From the NCBI RefSeq assembly GCF_014117325.1, contig NZ_CP059732.1:4787001-4851000 (forward strand): DNA of 64,000 nucleotides, written 5' to 3'. The DNA comes from Spirosoma foliorum (GTDB lineage: Bacteria; Bacteroidota; Bacteroidia; Cytophagales; Spirosomataceae). A model generated the notes under the pieces. The model was not told the origin of the DNA. It worked only from the letters and a program-made list of their open reading frames with translations, and ran no database searches. Below, piece by piece: positions 10,258 through 18,870 of this stretch; position 1 is the stretch's first letter; every line of letters begins with the position of its first letter. A program made the position numbers and the translations under genes.

Positions 10258-11307
10258 ATGCCATTTCAGATTACCACTCAACCTTTTGGCCCATTGCCAA
10301 CGGGTGCCACTCCGCTAACAGAGTATCTACTCGAACACACCGAAACGGGCGAATTCATTACTGTTATCCCTGAATTTGGGGCTGTTCTTCGCCGGTTAGT
10401 GTTGCGCAAGGGCAAGCATGTGTTCGCCTTGATTGAAGGTCCTGACTCACCCCAAGCTTTGATGGCCGACGAGAGTTATGCCAGTGCGCTACTTTATCCA
10501 TTTCCAAGCCGTATTCGCCACGGTATTTATCATTTCGAAGGGCAGGATTACGCCCTAAAAATGAACGACACACACCGCGATAATGCCATGCACGGGTTTG
10601 TACATGGGCGGGTTTTTTCGGTAATAAGTCAGGAAGCAACGGACACCCACGCGCAATTGGTATTACGCTATGACTATACGGGTGATACATTCGGATACCC
10701 TTTCCCGTTTTCCTTGACTGTTACCTATGAGTTAGTTCAGGCGAACTTGCTTCGGCATGGAAGCAACCCGGAGAAAGATCACATGTGTGCGCTACGGATT
10801 AGCTACGAGGCTAAAAATACGGGCGTAACAAGCAGTCCGGCAGCGTTCGGCTGGCATCCGTATTTCAGGTTTTCCGAGGACATTGAACTCGCCAAAGAAC
10901 CCATTGGCAAAATGCTGTTGACATTGCCAAGCCGCATTCCGATTTCACTCGACGAGTACATGATTCCCAACGGGCAGCTTCCTGCTGAAATGGCTGGCAC
11001 AATCGAATTACATGATCAACACCTGGATACCGCTTTTCTGATTGAACCTACGAGCGGCCCAACTGATACTGAGTCGTTTGCCGAAACCATCTTAACATCA
11101 CTCGTTACCGGTGCTCGGCTGATTGTAGGGCAGCAAACCGGCGATGGAAAGTTAAATTATCTGGTCTGTTATACTCCAACCCGGCGCGACCGAATTGCCA
11201 TTGAACCACTAACAGCCAATGTCGATGCCTTTAATAATGGGCAGGGCTTAGCCATATTGAAGCCGGGCGAAGCACTCACGGGTACGATGTGGGTACGTCT
11301 GGATTAA
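10258..11307 (+). CDS. Aldose 1-epimerase family protein
   Basis: 349 residues, standard size for galactose mutarotases, which interconvert alpha and beta anomers of aldoses. The two histidine signatures are present: NAMHGFVHG near residue 105 (substrate-binding His) and AAFGWHPYF near 200 (catalytic His region). The glutamate region is GDGKLNYLVCYTPTRRDRIA plus IEPLT. There is no signal peptide, so it is cytoplasmic. The stop is followed at once by a 34-bp-arm palindrome shared with the convergent DUF1080 gene. It may act with sugars released by the neighbouring C3-oxidation unit, but that is inference. Confidence 0.9.
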   Translation: MPFQITTQPFGPLPTGATPLTEYLLEHTETGEFITVIPEFGAVLRRLVLRKGKHVFALIEGPDSPQALMADESYASALLYPFPSRIRHGIYHFEGQDYALKMNDTHRDNAMHGFVHGRVFSVISQEATDTHAQLVLRYDYTGDTFGYPFPFSLTVTYELVQANLLRHGSNPEKDHMCALRISYEAKNTGVTSSPAAFGWHPYFRFSEDIELAKEPIGKMLLTLPSRIPISLDEYMIPNGQLPAEMAGTIELHDQHLDTAFLIEPTSGPTDTESFAETILTSLVTGARLIVGQQTGDGKLNYLVCYTPTRRDRIAIEPLTANVDAFNNGQGLAILKPGEALTGTMWVRLD

Positions 11308-11376
11308 AGCGGATTGTGGTCAACGTTATATGTCATATCTTGAAGATATGACATATAACGTTGACCACAATCCGCT
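11308..11376. terminator. Long perfect inverted repeat between convergent genes
   Basis: Two perfect 34-base arms around a single G at 11342 (centre ATCTTGAAGAT). It begins one base after the epimerase stop and ends 19 bases before the DUF1080 stop (11396). Same geometry as the 5894-5976 palindrome but unrelated arm sequence. Confidence 0.75.
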
Positions 11377-11395
11377 AAAAACAATCTCTATACAC

Positions 11396-12130
11396 TTACA
11401 ATTGGCGAAGTTTAATATTGCGGTACCAGACGGTACAGCCCCAGTCTTGCAGACCTATACGACCAGCAAAAATTCCTTTGCTGATAGGCGCATTTTTCAA
11501 TTTGCTGGTAGCAATGCGTTGTTTCCAATCCGCACTGGTTATATCATGTTCCTGAATGCAAGAGCCATTCAGTGAGACAGTTAGCTTATTTTTTTTGAGC
11601 ACAAAATGAATCTTGTTCCAGCCGCCAACCGGCTGAAGCTCCCGAGTGCCAGCAGTGGCAATGCCGAACAAATCGCCCGAGCGATGACGGTGCTTCGTAT
11701 CATCAGCTCCTTCATAAATGGCATCGTCAATAACCTGAACTTCCAGCCCAGTATCAAAAATGTTTTTATACTGAGGATCTTCTTCAACGAAGAAGAAAAT
11801 CCCGCTATTGGCGAACCGCTCGATTTTCCACTCGGCCTTGAACTCAAAATCGCCCGTTATGATGGCGTCGGTTACTAAGTCGCCCCCGTTAGACGTTTTT
11901 TTCCCAGTCCGATTGGTAACGTTTAACTGCAACGCTCCCTGATCAATTTGCCAGGCCGCTCCGACGCTTTTCGAAGCATAACTGTGCCATCCCGACACAT
12001 TTTTCCCGTTAAACAGGAGTTTCCAACCATCTTTTTTTTCCTGGTGAGTTAATGTATTGAGTTCCTGGGCCCGTAAACTGACGAGAGAAAGGCTGGTTAG
12101 GAAACCAATGGAAAAGATCTTTAAAAACAT
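11396..12130 (-). CDS. DUF1080 protein (3-keto-disaccharide hydrolase family), exported
   Basis: 244 residues with a signal peptide (IFSIGFLTSLSLVSLRAQ). The lectin-like fold of DUF1080 is recognisable from WKLLFNGKNVSGWHSY, FEFKAEWKIERFANSGIFFF, LEVQVIDD, WNKIHFVLKKNKLTVSLNG and the closing GRIGLQDWG ... WYRNIKLRQL. Members are known to cleave glycosides carrying a 3-keto sugar. It lies 81 bases downstream of the Gdh3-like gene, which follows a GMC dehydrogenase, so the three probably form one transcript: oxidation at C3, then cleavage of the keto-glycoside. Periplasmic location is expected. Confidence 0.9.
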   Translation of the reverse strand: MFLKIFSIGFLTSLSLVSLRAQELNTLTHQEKKDGWKLLFNGKNVSGWHSYASKSVGAAWQIDQGALQLNVTNRTGKKTSNGGDLVTDAIITGDFEFKAEWKIERFANSGIFFFVEEDPQYKNIFDTGLEVQVIDDAIYEGADDTKHRHRSGDLFGIATAGTRELQPVGGWNKIHFVLKKNKLTVSLNGSCIQEHDITSADWKQRIATSKLKNAPISKGIFAGRIGLQDWGCTVWYRNIKLRQL

Positions 12131-12211
12131 AAAAGTTGAGAGTAGTTTGATTAGACAGGCAAAGTCATAAGACAGAAGAGGAAATCAGGCCTATATAGAG
12201 ATGAATCAATT

Positions 12212-12811
12212 TTACTCGTTCCAGGCTTTTTCACCTGTAGCCAGCGGCATACAGGCGATATAATGGCCCGGAATAGGATCATAACCCAAAATCGTTTTAC
12301 CCACTTTTTCGGACGTAAAATAGCCCAGTAACGTCAACTCCTTTACCCGTCGAAAGAAAGCCGTTGGCCCCGGAGCTGCCAGTCGAATTCCCCAAACCGA
12401 AGGCGGTAGTTTGGCGGCCTCTTTATCCTGCTTCAGTAGAAAACTGGTGCGTTGTTCTGGCGTACAATCGACAAATGGTTTTCCAGTTGAGGCTTCGCAG
12501 GCTTTATCGAAATCGAAGGTATCAAGCCCTGCCAGGAAGTCTTTTTGCTCATCCTCCGAAAGAAGGTCCTTCAGCATTTTATCGACAAACTGCGGAACAC
12601 CAAGCTCTTTAGCGCCGGGCGTTTTGGTTTTCGGGAGAATAGTCTCCGTAATTTCAGCAATGGTATTTGCCTGATTATTGGTCAGGAATTCTGGTTTCCA
12701 GCTAAGGGTTGCCTCTTTGGAGCAGGCGATAAATGTTTCGGAGAGCGCCGATATGGAAACGGCATATCCGAAAAACAGAGCGGTATGTTTGAGTGCGTCT
12801 CTGCGTTGCAT
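12212..12811 (-). CDS. Gluconate 2-dehydrogenase subunit 3-like (Gdh3) small subunit
   Basis: 199 residues from the ATG at 12811; the longer frame upstream runs through repetitive DNA and is rejected. The N-terminus MQRRDALKHTALFFG is a twin-arginine-like signal, so the folded heterodimer could be exported by Tat. FIACSKE could be a lipobox-like site (A-C). The body has the family pattern ITETILPKTKTPGAKELGVPQFV and ELTLLGYFTSEKVGKTILGYDP. Such subunits partner a GMC flavoprotein in membrane sugar dehydrogenases, including glucoside 3-dehydrogenase. The GMC gene lies immediately upstream (151-base gap). Confidence 0.88.
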   Translation of the reverse strand: MQRRDALKHTALFFGYAVSISALSETFIACSKEATLSWKPEFLTNNQANTIAEITETILPKTKTPGAKELGVPQFVDKMLKDLLSEDEQKDFLAGLDTFDFDKACEASTGKPFVDCTPEQRTSFLLKQDKEAAKLPPSVWGIRLAAPGPTAFFRRVKELTLLGYFTSEKVGKTILGYDPIPGHYIACMPLATGEKAWNE

Positions 12812-12962
12812 CGTTTTTAATGAGTGAAAGGATGAATGAGTGAAAGAGCGATAAGTTGAAAGGATGAAGAATAAGTTGCTCGACTTTACACTAACGGGAA
12901 TCGAATCAGAGATACTTTCCCCTCGTAGCAACCACTCTTTCACACTTTCGCTCTTTCTCTCA
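12812..12962. repeat. Imperfect palindromic GAGTGAAAG repeat region
   Basis: Between the GMC and Gdh3 genes. The words GAGTGAAAG and GATGAATGAG on one side (12822-12850) face CTTTCAC and CTTTCGCTCTTTCTCTC (12940-12960) on the other, an imperfect long hairpin between two genes that should be co-expressed. It may set their expression ratio. Confidence 0.45.
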
Positions 12963-14684
12963 TTAAAGATTAATTCGCTTGAGTTCTTTAACGGCAAAGT
13001 CGGCGGCACGGGCAGTTAAAGCCATATAGGTGATGGACGGATTCACGCAGGAAGAAGATGTCATACAAGCTCCATCGGTCACAAATAGGTTCGGTACGCC
13101 ATGCACCTGGTTATTACCGTTGAGCACCGATGTTTTGGGGTCGCGCCCCATCCGGGCAGTTCCCATTTCATGAACGCCCACACCAATGCCACCCGAGTAA
13201 TCGAACGATGTCACGTTTTTCAGACCAGCCGCTTCGAGCATTTCAACCGCATCGGCTTTGATCTGCTCACGCATTTTCATCTCGTTTTCCTTAAACTCCG
13301 CATCAATCGAAAGCGTTGGTAGCCCCCATTTGTCTTTCTTAGTCTGATCGAGTTTAGCGTGGTTATCGTGATATGGCAGGCACTCGCCAAAACCAACCAG
13401 CGACATCCCCCAGCCTCCCGGCTCAAAGAGCGAATCTTTAAAATCGGCGCCAATCCCTTCCCGATTGACCCCTCCGCCCCAGTTTCCACGGCCAGCAGCC
13501 CCCTGATAATCATAGCCCCGAATGAATTTGTCGGTACGAGTCGCATCGTCCAGATTTCGGTAACGGGGAATAAAAATACCATTCGGACGGCGGCCTTTGT
13601 AATACTGATCGTTGAACCCATCGAAACCACCCATCGCCCCCAATCGATAGTGGTGATCCATCAGGTTATGCCCTAATTCGCCACTGTCATTACCTAGTCC
13701 ATTGGGGTAGCGCTTTGACAGTGAATTAAGTAGAATTGCGGTAGTGCCAAGTGTCGATGCATTGCAAAAAATAATTTTGGCATAAAACTCCACCATTTCC
13801 TTGCTCTCGGTATCAATCACCCGAACGCCCGTTGCCCGCTGTTTCTGCTCATCGTAAATAATAGAGTGAACCAACGAATTTGGCCGGATCGTGAAATTTG
13901 TTGTTCGGTTAGCCGCTGGCAACGTAGCCGCATTACTGCTAAAGTAAGCACCATAAGGGCAACCCCGCGAACAACGGTTTCGGTTTTGACACTGCGCCCG
14001 CCCTAAGTCAAGGTGCCAGGGCTTCGGTTCGGTGAGGTGGGCAACCCGACCAATGGTTAAATGACGCCCTTTGAACTTCTTCTCCACCTCGGCACGAACG
14101 TGCTTTTCGAGGCAATTCAAGTCCATTGGTGGCAGGAAATAGCCATCCGGCAGATGCGACAGACCCAGTTTTTCCCCACTAATACCCACAAATTTTTCGG
14201 CATACGTGTACCAGGGCTCAAGGTCTTTATACCGAATAGGCCAGTCGATAGCGATACCGTCTTTGGCATTGGCCTCAAAATCAAGATCGCTCCAGCGGTA
14301 GCACTGTTTGCCCCACAGCAACGACCGACCGCCTACCTGATTACCCCGAATCCAGTCGAAACGCTTTACTTCGGTGTAGGGCGCGTCGAGGTCGTTAGTA
14401 TAAAAGTGCTTGTTGGTTTCATTGACAAAGCCACTTCGGGCCTGTACATGATACGTTTCCTGATCGGCATGAGAAAGGGCTTCCCGGTGTTCAAAATCCC
14501 AATGATCGAGATTCATTGTCGGATAATCCTCAATGTGATTGACCAGGCGTCCTCGCTCCAGCACGAGCGTTTTGAGCCCTTTTTCACAAAGCTCTTTAGC
14601 CGCCCATCCGCCACTGATGCCAGAGCCAATAACTATAGCATCGTAGGTATGAGTCTTGTTTACGGTGGTATTTAGATTAGGCAT
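12963..14684 (-). CDS. GMC family oxidoreductase (sugar dehydrogenase flavoprotein)
   Basis: 573 residues. FAD-binding GSGISGGWAAKEL at residues 18-30, then the family RGNQVGGRSLLWGKQCYRWS loop near 115. A cysteine cluster (CQNRNRCSRGCPYG) is typical of the gluconate and glucoside dehydrogenase branch. The active-site end has VHEMGTARMGRDP (catalytic His) and SSCVNPSITYMALTARAADF (Asn). Its partner is the Gdh3-like gene downstream and then DUF1080. Together they suggest C3 oxidation of glycosides, as in LacA/LacC-type glucoside 3-dehydrogenase, with electrons passed to a cytochrome not encoded here. The paralogue at 24492-26219 has no Gdh3 gene beside it. Confidence 0.9.
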   Translation of the reverse strand: MPNLNTTVNKTHTYDAIVIGSGISGGWAAKELCEKGLKTLVLERGRLVNHIEDYPTMNLDHWDFEHREALSHADQETYHVQARSGFVNETNKHFYTNDLDAPYTEVKRFDWIRGNQVGGRSLLWGKQCYRWSDLDFEANAKDGIAIDWPIRYKDLEPWYTYAEKFVGISGEKLGLSHLPDGYFLPPMDLNCLEKHVRAEVEKKFKGRHLTIGRVAHLTEPKPWHLDLGRAQCQNRNRCSRGCPYGAYFSSNAATLPAANRTTNFTIRPNSLVHSIIYDEQKQRATGVRVIDTESKEMVEFYAKIIFCNASTLGTTAILLNSLSKRYPNGLGNDSGELGHNLMDHHYRLGAMGGFDGFNDQYYKGRRPNGIFIPRYRNLDDATRTDKFIRGYDYQGAAGRGNWGGGVNREGIGADFKDSLFEPGGWGMSLVGFGECLPYHDNHAKLDQTKKDKWGLPTLSIDAEFKENEMKMREQIKADAVEMLEAAGLKNVTSFDYSGGIGVGVHEMGTARMGRDPKTSVLNGNNQVHGVPNLFVTDGACMTSSSCVNPSITYMALTARAADFAVKELKRINL

Positions 14685-14687
14685 AAG

Positions 14688-14722
14688 GGAAAAAATAATG
14701 GCTGCCAGTTAAACTGACAGCC
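14688..14722 (-). terminator. Hairpin plus U-tract in the leader of the GMC gene
   Basis: GGCTGCCAGTT-A-AACTGACAGCC (one mismatch, 14700-14722) followed on the minus strand by a T-rich run (14699-14688), a good intrinsic terminator for the YgiQ gene. It ends only four bases before the GMC start codon at 14684, leaving no room for a separate promoter, so it may work as an attenuator or leaky terminator. Confidence 0.6.
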
Positions 14723-14797
14723 ACGAATATAACCCAATTCTGGGTCATTTTTATGTTTCTCTTTTGCCAACTTTCACCACAAAATCACATGGTTAGT

Positions 14798-16693
14798 TTA
14801 GCGTTTTTTCTTCTTTGAGTAATTTCCCTCAGACCTGGATTTGCCAGCGTTTCCCTGTTTGGGGCTACCTAATAACCGGTCGGCCAAGTCGGGACGTTTG
14901 AGTTTGTTCAGGCGATTCCGAATCCAGTCTTTGTATTCAGGTTTGTACCAGAAGAAGTAACGATTCTGCGCCTGTTTTTCATCCCGCGTTTTAGCCGTTT
15001 TAACGGGTTTCAACGTGTAGGGGTGAACGCCTGAGTAGTAAATCACCTCGGCTACGGTCATCGGCGTCGGCGTAAAGTCCTGTACCTGTTCGAGTTGAAA
15101 GCCTAAGTCTTTGGTTTCGGCAGCCAGGTTGGCCATGTCCTGCTCTTCACAACCGGGGTGCGACGAAATGAAGTACGGAATCAGTGGTTGTTTGAGATTA
15201 TGCTTCTCCTGAATCTTGTCGTACTTCTGTTTAAATAGCTTGAAGTACTTGAACGATGGCTTCCGCATCACCCGCAACGTATCGTCGGACGTATGCTCCG
15301 GGGCAACTTTCAACCGACCCGACACATGGCGCGTAACAAGCTGCTCCATATACTCATCGTGGTTGCCATCGGCGTTGTTCTTGTTAAAATCATCGACTAG
15401 CAAATCGTAACGTACACCCGAGCCCACAAACGCTTTTTTGATGTTCGGATTGGCATCGACCTTACGGTACAATTCCGTCATAGGTTTGTGCGACGTATCG
15501 AGGTTCGAGCAGATAACCGGGTGAATACAACTTGGGCTTTGGCAACGGGCGCAGATGGTCTCGTCTTTGCCCTTCATCTTGTACATATTGGCCGACGGTC
15601 CACCTAAGTCCGAGATATATCCCTTGAACTCGGGGTGCTTCGTAATTTCATCTACTTCTTTCAGCACTGACTGCTCACTGCGAGAAGCCACGAACTTACC
15701 CTGGTGGGCCGAAATGGTACAGAAACTACAACCGCCAAAACAGCCCCGGTGCATGTTAACCGAAAACTTGATCATGTCATAGGCCGGAATCGGACCCCGT
15801 TTCTTGTATTTCGGGTGCGGAAGCCGCGTGTATGGCAAATCGAACGACTTGTCGATTTCGGCTTCTTCCATCGTTTTAAACGGCGGATTAATCACCAGAA
15901 TCTGATCGCCCACCTGTTGAAGAATCCGATTGGCCTGCCACTTATTCGACTCTACCTCAACAATTTTGAAGTTGGCCGCATATTTGATTTTATCTTCCAG
16001 ACATACTTCGTGACTCGCCAACTCGACTGAATTCCAGTTATTATAGTCGCGCAGTTCGGTGCTGGCGTCGTGCATGTAAGCCACCTGGTTTATGTTCCGC
16101 ATCGACGAGAACGGAACGCCTTTTCGGGCCAATTGCAGGATTTCACGAAGGGGTTGTTCGCCCATACCATACACCAGCATATCGGCACCCGCATCGACCA
16201 GAATGGACGGCATAAGCCTATCCTGCCAGTAATCGTAGTGGGTAACCCGACGTAATGAAGCCTCGATACCACCGAGCAAAACCGGCACATCGGGGTACAA
16301 TTCTTTCAATATCTTGGTATACACAATGGTAGCATAATCAGGCCGGAAACCTGCTTCGCCACCGGGTGTATAGGAGTCATTGGAGCGTAGGCGTTTGTTG
16401 GCGGTATAGTGATTAACCATCGAGTCCATACAACCCGCCGTGACGCCAAAGAAATACTTTGGTTTACCGAATTTCTTAAAATCGCGTAGATCGTCTTTCC
16501 AGTTTGGTTGGGCAATAATGGCCACCCGAAACCCTTCGCTCTCCATGATCCGACCAATCACAGCCGTGCCAAATGCTGGATGGTCAACATATGCATCCCC
16601 CGATACAAGCACAATATCAACTTCGTCCCAGCCTCTTTTTTCGACTTCTTTCATTGTCAGAGGCAACCAGTCTGTAAGGGGTCTTTCAATCAT
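14798..16693 (-). CDS. ygiQ: YgiQ family radical SAM protein
   Basis: 631 residues. The N-terminal ~280 residues are a cobalamin-binding-like Rossmann region (VDIVLVSGDAYVDHPAFG, LGGIEASLRRVTHYDYW). The radical SAM cluster motif CFGGCSFC lies near residue 325, followed by the family SEQSVLKEVDEI and LGGPSANMYKMKG signatures. A second cysteine set, CARCQSPSCIHPVIC, follows. The C-terminus is a basic KRPDLADRLLG...SKKKKR tail. The reaction catalysed by YgiQ is not established. A near-consensus promoter lies at 16787-16815 and a terminator at 14688-14722. Confidence 0.93.
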   Translation of the reverse strand: MIERPLTDWLPLTMKEVEKRGWDEVDIVLVSGDAYVDHPAFGTAVIGRIMESEGFRVAIIAQPNWKDDLRDFKKFGKPKYFFGVTAGCMDSMVNHYTANKRLRSNDSYTPGGEAGFRPDYATIVYTKILKELYPDVPVLLGGIEASLRRVTHYDYWQDRLMPSILVDAGADMLVYGMGEQPLREILQLARKGVPFSSMRNINQVAYMHDASTELRDYNNWNSVELASHEVCLEDKIKYAANFKIVEVESNKWQANRILQQVGDQILVINPPFKTMEEAEIDKSFDLPYTRLPHPKYKKRGPIPAYDMIKFSVNMHRGCFGGCSFCTISAHQGKFVASRSEQSVLKEVDEITKHPEFKGYISDLGGPSANMYKMKGKDETICARCQSPSCIHPVICSNLDTSHKPMTELYRKVDANPNIKKAFVGSGVRYDLLVDDFNKNNADGNHDEYMEQLVTRHVSGRLKVAPEHTSDDTLRVMRKPSFKYFKLFKQKYDKIQEKHNLKQPLIPYFISSHPGCEEQDMANLAAETKDLGFQLEQVQDFTPTPMTVAEVIYYSGVHPYTLKPVKTAKTRDEKQAQNRYFFWYKPEYKDWIRNRLNKLKRPDLADRLLGSPKQGNAGKSRSEGNYSKKKKR

Positions 16694-16786
16694 GAGTACA
16701 TGGTATTATATACCTGAAAACGTCTTATCTCGGAAATAATTCAATGAATGCGAGCCAATTGTGTAACCGCCTGTGCTATTCAGCAA

Positions 16787-16815
16787 CAAAGGTACGGTAT
16801 TTCCGTGCTGGCAAA
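16787..16815 (-). promoter_or_regulatory. Bacteroidota-type promoter of ygiQ
   Basis: On the minus strand TTTG (16815-16812), 17 bases, TACCTTTG (16794-16787). This is a full match to the TTTG-N17-TAnnTTTG pattern, about 95 bases ahead of the ygiQ start at 16693. Confidence 0.7.
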
Positions 16816-16831
16816 CTATCTAAAAAGACAC

Positions 16832-16862
16832 AAAAAAGCCGCCCCAGATTGAGGGACGGCTT
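16832..16862 (-). terminator. Intrinsic terminator of the 16912-17211 gene
   Basis: Read on the minus strand: AAGCCGTCCC, 7-base loop, GGGGCGGCTT, then six T. It lies 50 bases after the stop of the small gene. Almost the same module, including the neighbouring CACGTTTTCT, recurs at 31309-31350. Confidence 0.8.
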
Positions 16863-16911
16863 GCACGTTTTCTTTAACACGGCTTTTGGCAAAAATAAAG
16901 CAGCTAAACAG

Positions 16912-17211
16912 TTATGATTCTTCAATAATTGTCTGCTCTAGTTCAAAACCGCTTTCAGTTGGGATAATCGTCAAGGTTTCCGTCAGCAGTTTAAAGGTCC
17001 GTGTTTCAGGCTTTGTTTGATATACCCATACCTCACGAACAACAGGTTCGCGTTCATCATTACCTGTTGTAGGAAGTGGTTTCACTTCGTAAGTAGCCTC
17101 TAAGGGAATATCCCGATTAAGATAGGCGGTTCGTATTGCCGCTCGTAGAGCCTGATTAGCCTGTTCAATGGCCGAAGATGGAGTGTTGGGAGGTGAATGT
17201 TGGTCTTCCAT
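16912..17211 (-). CDS. Small hypothetical protein
   Basis: 99 residues from the ATG at 17211 (MEDQHSPPNTPSSAIEQANQ); another ATG 10 codons upstream is possible. An N-terminal helix (AIEQANQALRAAIRTAYLNR) is followed by a strand-rich part (REPVVREVWVYQTKPETRTF, ETLTIIPTESGFELEQTIIE). No signal peptide, no known family recognised. Monocistronic with a clear terminator downstream, which supports a real gene. Confidence 0.6.
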   Translation of the reverse strand: MEDQHSPPNTPSSAIEQANQALRAAIRTAYLNRDIPLEATYEVKPLPTTGNDEREPVVREVWVYQTKPETRTFKLLTETLTIIPTESGFELEQTIIEES

Positions 17212-17398
17212 GTTGCCTATGCGGTTTTTAGTACCGCTCAACGATAAGAAAGTAATAATGCTGCCTAACGATTTGTAACCGCTTTAGACACAACTAAGAC
17301 GATACCGTCTAAATTTGGTCACATAGTATACAGTCAGTCAACTTAGTAAAGCGAACGTGAATTATGGATAAAATCTGAATTTATTAACTGATTACTAG

Positions 17399-17628
17399 CT
17401 ATTCATAGTATTGATTTTTGTCATCCCGACGCCAGGATGACAAAAACCAGGAATTAACACCCGCTTTTATACCCAGACGCACCCGGGCATCAACTTCTTT
17501 ACTGAGGAATAGAATGCTGGCTAGCAAGCCCCCTTTGAACAGCTTTTCATGATTGAGCGCGTCAAGAATTTCAGGAATAACTAAAAGTGTATTTTTTCGT
17601 TTACGGCTGGTTTTTCGCTGGTAGCCAT
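17399..17628 (-). pseudogene. Probable frameshifted small gene
   Basis: An ATG at 17628 opens MATSEKPAVNEK and hits a stop after 15 codons, while the -1 frame continues with protein-like sequence (VIPEILDALNHEKLFKGGLL, ASILFLSKEVDARVRLGIKA) to a stop at 17399. One extra A in the A6 run (17592-17597) would join the two into ~76 residues. The last ~15 residues lie in a hairpin (17415-17446), so the original end may differ. It could be a pseudogene, a sequencing error in a homopolymer, or chance; family not recognised. Confidence 0.4.
17415..17446. terminator. Hairpin with GTCATCC stem
   Basis: Perfect 12-base arms TTTTTGTCATCC / GGATGACAAAAA with an 8-base loop. Each strand offers a T-run after the stem, so it could end transcription either way. 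Related in wording to the long repeat at 46044-46133 (TTTTTTGTCATTCC). Confidence 0.6.
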
Positions 17629-17774
17629 AGATTTAGCCAAAGTAAGAAAAATGCCAACCCACCACGTATCGCCCACTACTAAATCCTATGTGCCGTTAAA
17701 TCAAAGACTAACTCTATGCATTAACTGGGTGATTAATTTGCAGCATGACCATGTAATTAGTACGCTTTAGTTCA

Positions 17775-17812
17775 AACGCATTTAATCTAATCACCTCCTT
17801 CATAAATGCGTT
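17775..17812 (+). promoter_or_regulatory. Inverted repeat upstream of the tandem barrel genes
   Basis: AACGCATTTA (17775-17784) and TAAATGCGTT (17803-17812), perfect 10-base arms 18 bases apart, 60 bases ahead of the 17872 start. The spacer holds CACCTCCTTC, which is close to an anti-Shine-Dalgarno-like string. Candidate operator or 5'-leader stem. Confidence 0.4.
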
Positions 17813-17871
17813 ACGTCTGCCTGGAATTATACGACCTGTTATTCGCCTGATTTGAACAACTACTGACCATT

Positions 17872-18786
17872 ATGCATCGATATCATCTGTTACTCATTGG
17901 CCTGCTTCTACGCGTTTCGACTACGCTGGCACAACCAGTTGTTGCCTTGAACACGCGGAATAATTCTGACAAACCCACAAGGACGGCGATAGCCCCCCGC
18001 AATACGAAGGCCAGCGAGGCACCCTTTTTTCTAAAGATGTATGGATTTTATAGCCTGTTGACACCCGGAACGGAGATTAATTATAGCTCATCACAAAGCC
18101 AGATCACGGCACCTACTATTTACAAGCCGATCAATACGCATCTGGGAGCGGGACCACGAGCAGGTATCGGCGCTGGTCTTATTGTCAGCGATTTTATTAA
18201 TGTTGGGGTTGATGCCGAAATGCTGTTTGGAGCAACCTTGAAAACTGACTATAATGTATTTGTTGGCAGTAGTAGTAGTACTGCCAGTTTCTATGCTATT
18301 ACCTCCAATACAACCTTAAAGGTCGTCTCGGTTATACCCAATATTACCTTCAAAGCCCTCTCGCGACCGAGTTACTACATCTACAATCGGCTTGGTCTGG
18401 TGGGCGGAGTTGTACTCGATTACAAGACGGTTAGTAATACGCTTCAGACCCCGCCCAAAGGAGCAACTACTACCTCTGTAAACACGACTGATTATACGAA
18501 AAACTCTCTGGCGCTGGGGTATCAGGCAGCCCTTGGTATTCAGTTTCGGTTGGGCCAGGCCATTCGGGGCTTTGTTGAGATAGTGGCTTATAACCAATCG
18601 TTTAAACCCAAGGAACTACAGGGCACAACGAACAGCACAACGAATGGAACTACTTCTGTTCAGAGTTCCTCCACTGTCTTTAAAGATTTGGGCGATTATA
18701 ATAAAGAGAACCCCTACGAACAACCAAGCTTTAATGTCGCCATGAACAGCGTTGGCGTAGGGGCTGGACTGGTTTTTCGGTTCTAG
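17872..18786 (+). CDS. Outer-membrane beta-barrel protein, copy 1 of a tandem pair
   Basis: 304 residues, signal peptide ending near TTLAQP. Repeated amphipathic strands (GAGPRAGIGAGLIVSDFINV, YIYNRLGLVGGVVLDYKT, SLALGYQAALGIQFRLGQAI) and a C-terminal AMNSVGVGAGLVFRF ending in Phe are typical of a small barrel targeted to the outer membrane. Function unknown. Followed by a paralogue of the same layout; a 112-base stretch (18317-18428) is nearly identical in the two genes. Confidence 0.8.
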   Translation: MHRYHLLLIGLLLRVSTTLAQPVVALNTRNNSDKPTRTAIAPRNTKASEAPFFLKMYGFYSLLTPGTEINYSSSQSQITAPTIYKPINTHLGAGPRAGIGAGLIVSDFINVGVDAEMLFGATLKTDYNVFVGSSSSTASFYAITSNTTLKVVSVIPNITFKALSRPSYYIYNRLGLVGGVVLDYKTVSNTLQTPPKGATTTSVNTTDYTKNSLALGYQAALGIQFRLGQAIRGFVEIVAYNQSFKPKELQGTTNSTTNGTTSVQSSSTVFKDLGDYNKENPYEQPSFNVAMNSVGVGAGLVFRF

Positions 18787-18870
18787 TTGCGCTACGACTC
18801 CTTACTCCATTGCGATCGGATAGCCCCCTATCGGGCTGTAACATTTAGCTTAAATCGTCAACCTGCTATC

